Part shown: positions 60,461 to 64,000 of the stretch, one piece after another
Position numbering within the stretch: position 1 is the first letter of the stretch
Layout of the letters: each line of letters opens with the position of its first letter
From: an uncultured Candidatus Poseidoniales archaeon
Lineage (GTDB): Archaea > Thermoplasmatota > Poseidoniia > Poseidoniales > Poseidoniaceae
Length of the DNA: 64,000 nt
Direction of reading: 5' to 3'
Assembly (NCBI GenBank): GCA_905182715.1
Contig: CAJJCP010000007.1
Span: 1 to 64,000, forward strand
Translations under genes and position numbers: made by a program
The notes under the pieces: model-generated
Seen by the model: only the letters and a program-made list of their open reading frames with translations
The model's database searches: none
Told to the model about the DNA's origin: nothing

Positions 60461-62335
60461 ATGTCAGGGCATGGTAGGGGGAGTGCGAAGGTTCAATCAC
60501 TTGAACCCGAGCAAATTAATGAGACCACTCAAGTACTCGGAAGTCAAGTTTGGCGAGTCGTACCCTATGCGTTCAGATACCCTCGTCGCTTGGTTGCAGG
60601 ATTTCTTGGAAATGCCTGTGCTCGGGTTGTGGATTTAGTCCCCTTTGTCGCCATTGGATGGGCGGTCGATTACTTCACATCCGACATCATGGTCGGCCCT
60701 ATGTTTGTTCAAGATGCAATCAATGCAATTCATTCCGAACCGGCCATTGGTTATGGTGTTATGATTTTTACAGGGTTTGTGATGCTCGCATTTTTCCAGG
60801 GTATTTCGGAATATTCATGGCAAACTCTTGGTTATAATATTCAGCACGATTTACGTATGGATGCAACCCGTTCACTCATTGCCATGGAGGCTTCCTACTA
60901 TGATATGCGTCAAACAGGGCAACTGATGTCGATTCTCTCAAGTGACGTTAACCAATTAGAAGATGTAGTATCAGACTCATCAACATCGATTATCCGGATC
61001 GTCTTTACCTTTCTCACTGCATTTGTGATCTTGGCTTCAATGTCGATTAAATTAGCTGGAATCTTATTTGGACCTATCCTTCTTATTATTCCGTGTGTGT
61101 ATTGGTTTTCAACTCGAGTTCAGCGCAAATATCGGAAACAACGCGAATCGACCGGCGATATTAATGCGGTTTTAGAAAACCTCATTTCAGGAATCTCTGT
61201 CGTTCAAGCATACAATGCACAAGCATGGGAATCCGAACGAGTCGCTCGTGAATCCGGAAATTACCGGGACCAAGCAATGGGTGCAAGTCGAGACCGGAAC
61301 CGATTTTTACCAATGATTTACGTTATTGCAGGAATTGCATTTGGGTTGTTAGTGACTGCGGGTGGATATTTAGCGGGTGAAGGCGAAATCTCAACAGGAG
61401 AACTCGTGACGTTTTTGCTCATTAGTACCCGAATGACCATGCCTATGTTCATTTTTGGAATTCTCATCAACCAACTTCAGCGTGGCGAGGCAGCCGCAAA
61501 GCGTGTCTTTGCTACCATCGATTTAGAACCTACAATCTTCGATAAACCCGATGCTATTGAGTTGAATGAAGCGATTGTTTCTGTCGAATTCAAGGATGTT
61601 CACTTTACCTATCCTGGTACTTCAATTAAAGTGTTGAGCGGAATCTCCTTCAAAGCAGAAGGTGGAGATTTCCTCGGAGTTATGGGACACACCGGAGCAG
61701 GTAAAACCACGATTCTCAAACTCTTGATGAGTTACTATGTACCGGACAGTGGGGACGTTTTAATCAACGGCCAATCACTTAACGATTTCACTCTTCATTC
61801 AGTTCGTGACAAAATTGGATTTGTCAGCCAAGAGCCGTTCTTATTCTACGGGACTGTAAGTGACAATGTGAGGTATAATCAAGAATCGACCGATGAAGAA
61901 CTCGATGTCGCTCTCAAACTTGCAGGTGCTTGGGATTTCATTCAAGAACTGGAAAACGGTTTGGATACGATGGTTGGAGACAGAGGTGCCAAGTTGAGTG
62001 GCGGTCAACGTGCTCGAGTTTCATTGGCAAGAGCTCTGCTCAAGCGACCAAGTTTGTTAATCCTCGACGAAGCTTCCAGTGCCCTCGATGCAGAAACTGA
62101 ACGTCGAATCCAAGAAAACCTCCTTGCAAGCGGTAGTGATAGAGCAACCATCGCCGTTGCTCATCGATTGAGCACTATTCGTAATGCTAACGAGATCCTT
62201 TCCATGGTCGATGGAGCGGTTGTCGAACGAGGAGTTCACGATGACTTGGTTGCAGCGAATGGCGTCTATGCCAGCCAGTGGACCATCCAAACTGGCGACA
62301 TGGCTGGACTTTCCCTTGATGAAGACGAGTCTTAG
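60461..62335 (+). CDS. ABC exporter, fused membrane and ATP-binding domains (MdlB/MsbA-like)
   Basis: Half-transporter of 624 residues. Six membrane helices (about 35-320) are followed by a nucleotide-binding domain: Walker A GHTGAGKTTILKLL, Q-loop FVSQEPFLF, signature KLSGGQRARVSLARALL, Walker B LLILDEASSALDAETERR and switch His VAHRLSTI. All are intact, so a homodimeric exporter is expected. Likely substrates of this type are lipids or drugs; nothing nearby fixes the choice. Its stop overlaps by 4 bases the convergent small membrane protein gene. Confidence 0.93.
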   Translation: MSGHGRGSAKVQSLEPEQINETTQVLGSQVWRVVPYAFRYPRRLVAGFLGNACARVVDLVPFVAIGWAVDYFTSDIMVGPMFVQDAINAIHSEPAIGYGVMIFTGFVMLAFFQGISEYSWQTLGYNIQHDLRMDATRSLIAMEASYYDMRQTGQLMSILSSDVNQLEDVVSDSSTSIIRIVFTFLTAFVILASMSIKLAGILFGPILLIIPCVYWFSTRVQRKYRKQRESTGDINAVLENLISGISVVQAYNAQAWESERVARESGNYRDQAMGASRDRNRFLPMIYVIAGIAFGLLVTAGGYLAGEGEISTGELVTFLLISTRMTMPMFIFGILINQLQRGEAAAKRVFATIDLEPTIFDKPDAIELNEAIVSVEFKDVHFTYPGTSIKVLSGISFKAEGGDFLGVMGHTGAGKTTILKLLMSYYVPDSGDVLINGQSLNDFTLHSVRDKIGFVSQEPFLFYGTVSDNVRYNQESTDEELDVALKLAGAWDFIQELENGLDTMVGDRGAKLSGGQRARVSLARALLKRPSLLILDEASSALDAETERRIQENLLASGSDRATIAVAHRLSTIRNANEILSMVDGAVVERGVHDDLVAANGVYASQWTIQTGDMAGLSLDEDES

Positions 62336-62652
62336 ATTCGTTCACGTATTGGACGCAGTACTGCTGTTTCCTCGCCGGTATCAGCCTGATTTTTGATGAT
62401 GCGATCTCCCAATACAATTCCCCATGAAATGAGGATGAACAAGGGTATTCCAAGAACAAGAGCCCAGACGGCTATTGACAAGTTAGAGAGGTAATAACTC
62501 TCCATCAGTTCAGATGTGAGGATGATTGCTACGAACAGTATGATTCGCAGTATGACGAGACTGAGGCGGATCAGTGACCAAATCTCTTCTTCATCTGTCG
62601 CATGATCTGGTGTATCGAGTTCTGCCAATCGGTTATGAAGACGACCGGCCAT
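62332..62652 (-). CDS. Small two-helix membrane protein
   Basis: Protein of 106 residues with two membrane segments (about 29-50 and 58-82), an acidic N-terminal cytoplasmic part (LAELDTPDHATDEEEIW) and a charged C-terminus (RIIKNQADTGEE). No family recognised. ATG 62,652 is used. Its gene fills the space between the ABC exporter and the glycosyltransferase, both strands considered. Confidence 0.6.
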   Translation of the reverse strand: MAGRLHNRLAELDTPDHATDEEEIWSLIRLSLVILRIILFVAIILTSELMESYYLSNLSIAVWALVLGIPLFILISWGIVLGDRIIKNQADTGEETAVLRPIRERI

Positions 62653-62731
62653 ATGTTGACTTTCCACCTCTTAACCAAATGCCTTCCCCTCTTTTCCAGA
62701 GGTTATTGGGCCTTTTTCACAGGATGTCGAA

Positions 62732-63871
62732 TCATGCCGTGCGTACACGGTCATCGATTTGTGCACCTTCGCCGGCTTTACCGCCAGTGCGGCGAATCTC
62801 TCTCCATGCTTTGATGACACCTTGGCCGTACGCCCATTGCGCTAAGAAGACAAAGAGTGGTGCAAAGAATACCGTTCCAATCGAGCGATGAGGTGATGTG
62901 CCAATTGCAGCACCAAGCCAACAGATGCCGATGTACAGACAAACCAAACCGAGTGGAATGTGGAAGGCGATGCGTGAAAGATCCCAATCACCAGCAAGGG
63001 TGAACCAGAGTTCCGCTTCTGCTCCTCCAGTGATGGCGCCGTAGAGCATTCCAAGCAAAGCCACGACGACAAGTGCTGGGAAGAAACCGATAGCGGTATG
63101 TGACCATGTAGAAATCTCAGGCCATCGCTTGTTAGCAACCATTCGAGTGTAGCCATAGTTTCGCATTTGCTTCATGTAAGGCTTGAATGGACGTCGGCGA
63201 CGATGAGGCATGACGTTTGAAGGGTCGATGAAAAGTTTGTGTCCCGCACGCTGAATTTTAGCGTCCAATACCACATCTTCCGCTCCAATGCATCCAGGTT
63301 CAAAGAAGTCAACTTCGCGAAGATTCGCCATTCGATGAGCGCAATTGACGCCAGGGTTGTGTGTGATAGGGACGAGGTCGCCTTTTGGTTGAGCGCCGTA
63401 TCGAGTTCCAGCGGTCATGAATTTTGTGCAGAAAGCAACATCGGCGCACTTGGCTCCGAACGGGTCTTCATCAGGTGCAAAGTTTGGTCCACCGACTGCT
63501 CCGACTTCCGGATCCTTGAACCAACGAACCAATTTTTCAACCCAATCGAGAGGTGGAATCGTATCATCATCGGTGAACAGGACCAATTCATGGTCCATTT
63601 GTCGAAGTGCATAATTGCAAGCATCGGCTCGGTTTCGGGAAGGGTCTTCAATCCATGTTGCACCGTACTTCTCACAGACTTCTTTGGTATGGTCTTTTGA
63701 TTTTGAATCGGAAATGATCACTTCAAAGTGAGGATAGGTTTGATTTGAAAGGCGACCAAGTACAATGCCGAGTTCATCTGCATTGTTGATGGATGGTATC
63801 AACACGGCGATTTTGAATGCTTCACCGTCTTCTTTGAGAAGTGGAGCCACGGAACCAGATGATTCGCCCAT
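62732..63871 (-). CDS. Family 2 glycosyltransferase with C-terminal membrane helices
   Basis: Membrane-bound GT-A transferase of 379 residues. The catalytic domain lies at about 20-220: VLIPSINNADELGIVL, SDSKSKDHTKEV, the nucleotide- and metal-binding LFTDDDTIPPLDWVEKL (DxD), and later the acceptor-side segment GAEDVVLDAKIQRAGHK. Residues about 245-365 include four membrane segments. Sugar donor and acceptor unknown; transfer to a lipid carrier or surface glycan is likely. ATG 63,871 is used; an in-frame TTG at 63,901 is less plausible. Confidence 0.88.
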   Translation of the reverse strand: MGESSGSVAPLLKEDGEAFKIAVLIPSINNADELGIVLGRLSNQTYPHFEVIISDSKSKDHTKEVCEKYGATWIEDPSRNRADACNYALRQMDHELVLFTDDDTIPPLDWVEKLVRWFKDPEVGAVGGPNFAPDEDPFGAKCADVAFCTKFMTAGTRYGAQPKGDLVPITHNPGVNCAHRMANLREVDFFEPGCIGAEDVVLDAKIQRAGHKLFIDPSNVMPHRRRRPFKPYMKQMRNYGYTRMVANKRWPEISTWSHTAIGFFPALVVVALLGMLYGAITGGAEAELWFTLAGDWDLSRIAFHIPLGLVCLYIGICWLGAAIGTSPHRSIGTVFFAPLFVFLAQWAYGQGVIKAWREIRRTGGKAGEGAQIDDRVRTA

Positions 63872-63926
63872 GATTCGATGCAAGAAGGCCGCCCATATCA
63901 ATCCAAGGGAGATTCACTTACTCGAA

Positions 63927-64000
63927 TCACTCAGCAACAGCGGAAGACTCGTCGAGCGTCTTTCCTTTTTGTGTGTCGGTGATGGTGACCGAGATTGTGC
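63927..64000 (-). CDS. Partial gene at the window edge (C-terminal end)
   Basis: The last 23 codons of a possible reverse-strand gene that runs off the window: the reading frame gives a short beta-strand-like run (TISVTITDTQKG) and ends SSAVAE-stop. It would end 55 bases before the GT2 start. Too short to identify; only the open frame and sensible spacing support it. Confidence 0.35.
   Translation of the reverse strand, partial: TISVTITDTQKGKTLDESSAVAE

Overview
The window looks like a chromosomal segment from an uncultured marine planktonic euryarchaeon, most likely Marine Group II (Candidatus Poseidoniales). This assignment is inference. It rests on archaeal marker families (Alba, Bud32, a UPF0200 kinase, an HTH_10/Bat-type regulator, a geranylgeranyl-reductase-like flavoprotein, FlaI/FlaJ-type pilus proteins, TATA-box promoters, tRNAs without encoded CCA) combined with several giant secreted proteins built from thrombospondin type 3 (TSP3) calcium repeats, secreted peptidases and moderate GC. 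Genes are densely packed, often overlap by 1-4 bases, and commonly carry Shine-Dalgarno sequences (GGAGGTGA and shorter). I see no insertion sequence, prophage, CRISPR array or rRNA.

Layout. 0-9.4 kb: a TSP3/beta-propeller surface protein, a class I (DhnA-type) fructose-bisphosphate aldolase, a DUF3592 membrane protein, a TPMT-like methyltransferase, an enoyl-CoA hydratase, a GGR-like flavoprotein, then moaE-moaC. 9.4-14.8 kb: a GNAT-aminotransferase fusion, a BNR-repeat lipoprotein, bioY, glpX. 15-21.5 kb: a probable CoA-thioester aromatic catabolism island, with an HTH_10 regulator, a perfect 22-bp palindrome, a BoxB/PaaA-like diiron oxygenase, an unknown protein, an EamA transporter and a 3-hydroxyacyl-CoA dehydrogenase, facing an ALDH + PaaG-like pair. 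21.6-27.4 kb: a 2-phosphoglycerate kinase-like gene and a type IV pilus/archaellum-like operon (ATPase, two F/FlaJ-type membrane proteins, two pilin-like proteins). 27.5-36.3 kb: a UPF0200 kinase, an ABC exporter, a crotonase, a small basic protein with a long structured leader, a CPBP protease, rdgB, crcB, a ferritin-like protein, bud32. 36.4-42.5 kb: nadA, a PAP2 membrane enzyme fused to an extracytoplasmic domain, a DUF971-Mrp pair, an ArsC-like phosphatase, alba, tRNA-Gly(GCC). 42.5-48.2 kb: a polyamine operon (agmatinase-like, speD, deoxyhypusine-synthase-like) running into a giant secreted protein. 48.3-54.7 kb: a DUF6015-like protein, an M14 carboxypeptidase, an M17 aminopeptidase, a galactokinase-like gene converging on a glycosidase-nucleotidyltransferase fusion, and tRNA-Gly(TCC). 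54.7-60.4 kb: a subtilase with a very long TSP3 tail, interrupted by two compensating frameshifts. 60.4-64 kb: an ABC exporter, a small membrane protein, a GT2 glycosyltransferase and a gene fragment at the edge.

How it fits together. The content suggests a heterotroph that degrades protein outside the cell (subtilase, M14) and finishes peptides inside (M17), makes sugar phosphates by gluconeogenesis (aldolase plus GlpX), recycles glycosides (GH1, galactokinase-like, nucleotidyltransferase), and oxidises acyl-CoA and perhaps aromatic acids. The most interesting points are the GH1-nucleotidyltransferase fusion beside a GHMP kinase, the aromatic island with a palindromic candidate operator, the acyltransferase-aminotransferase fusion, an Mrp protein whose CxxC segment is replaced by an Ig-like stretch, and the structured leader at 32.0-32.2 kb.
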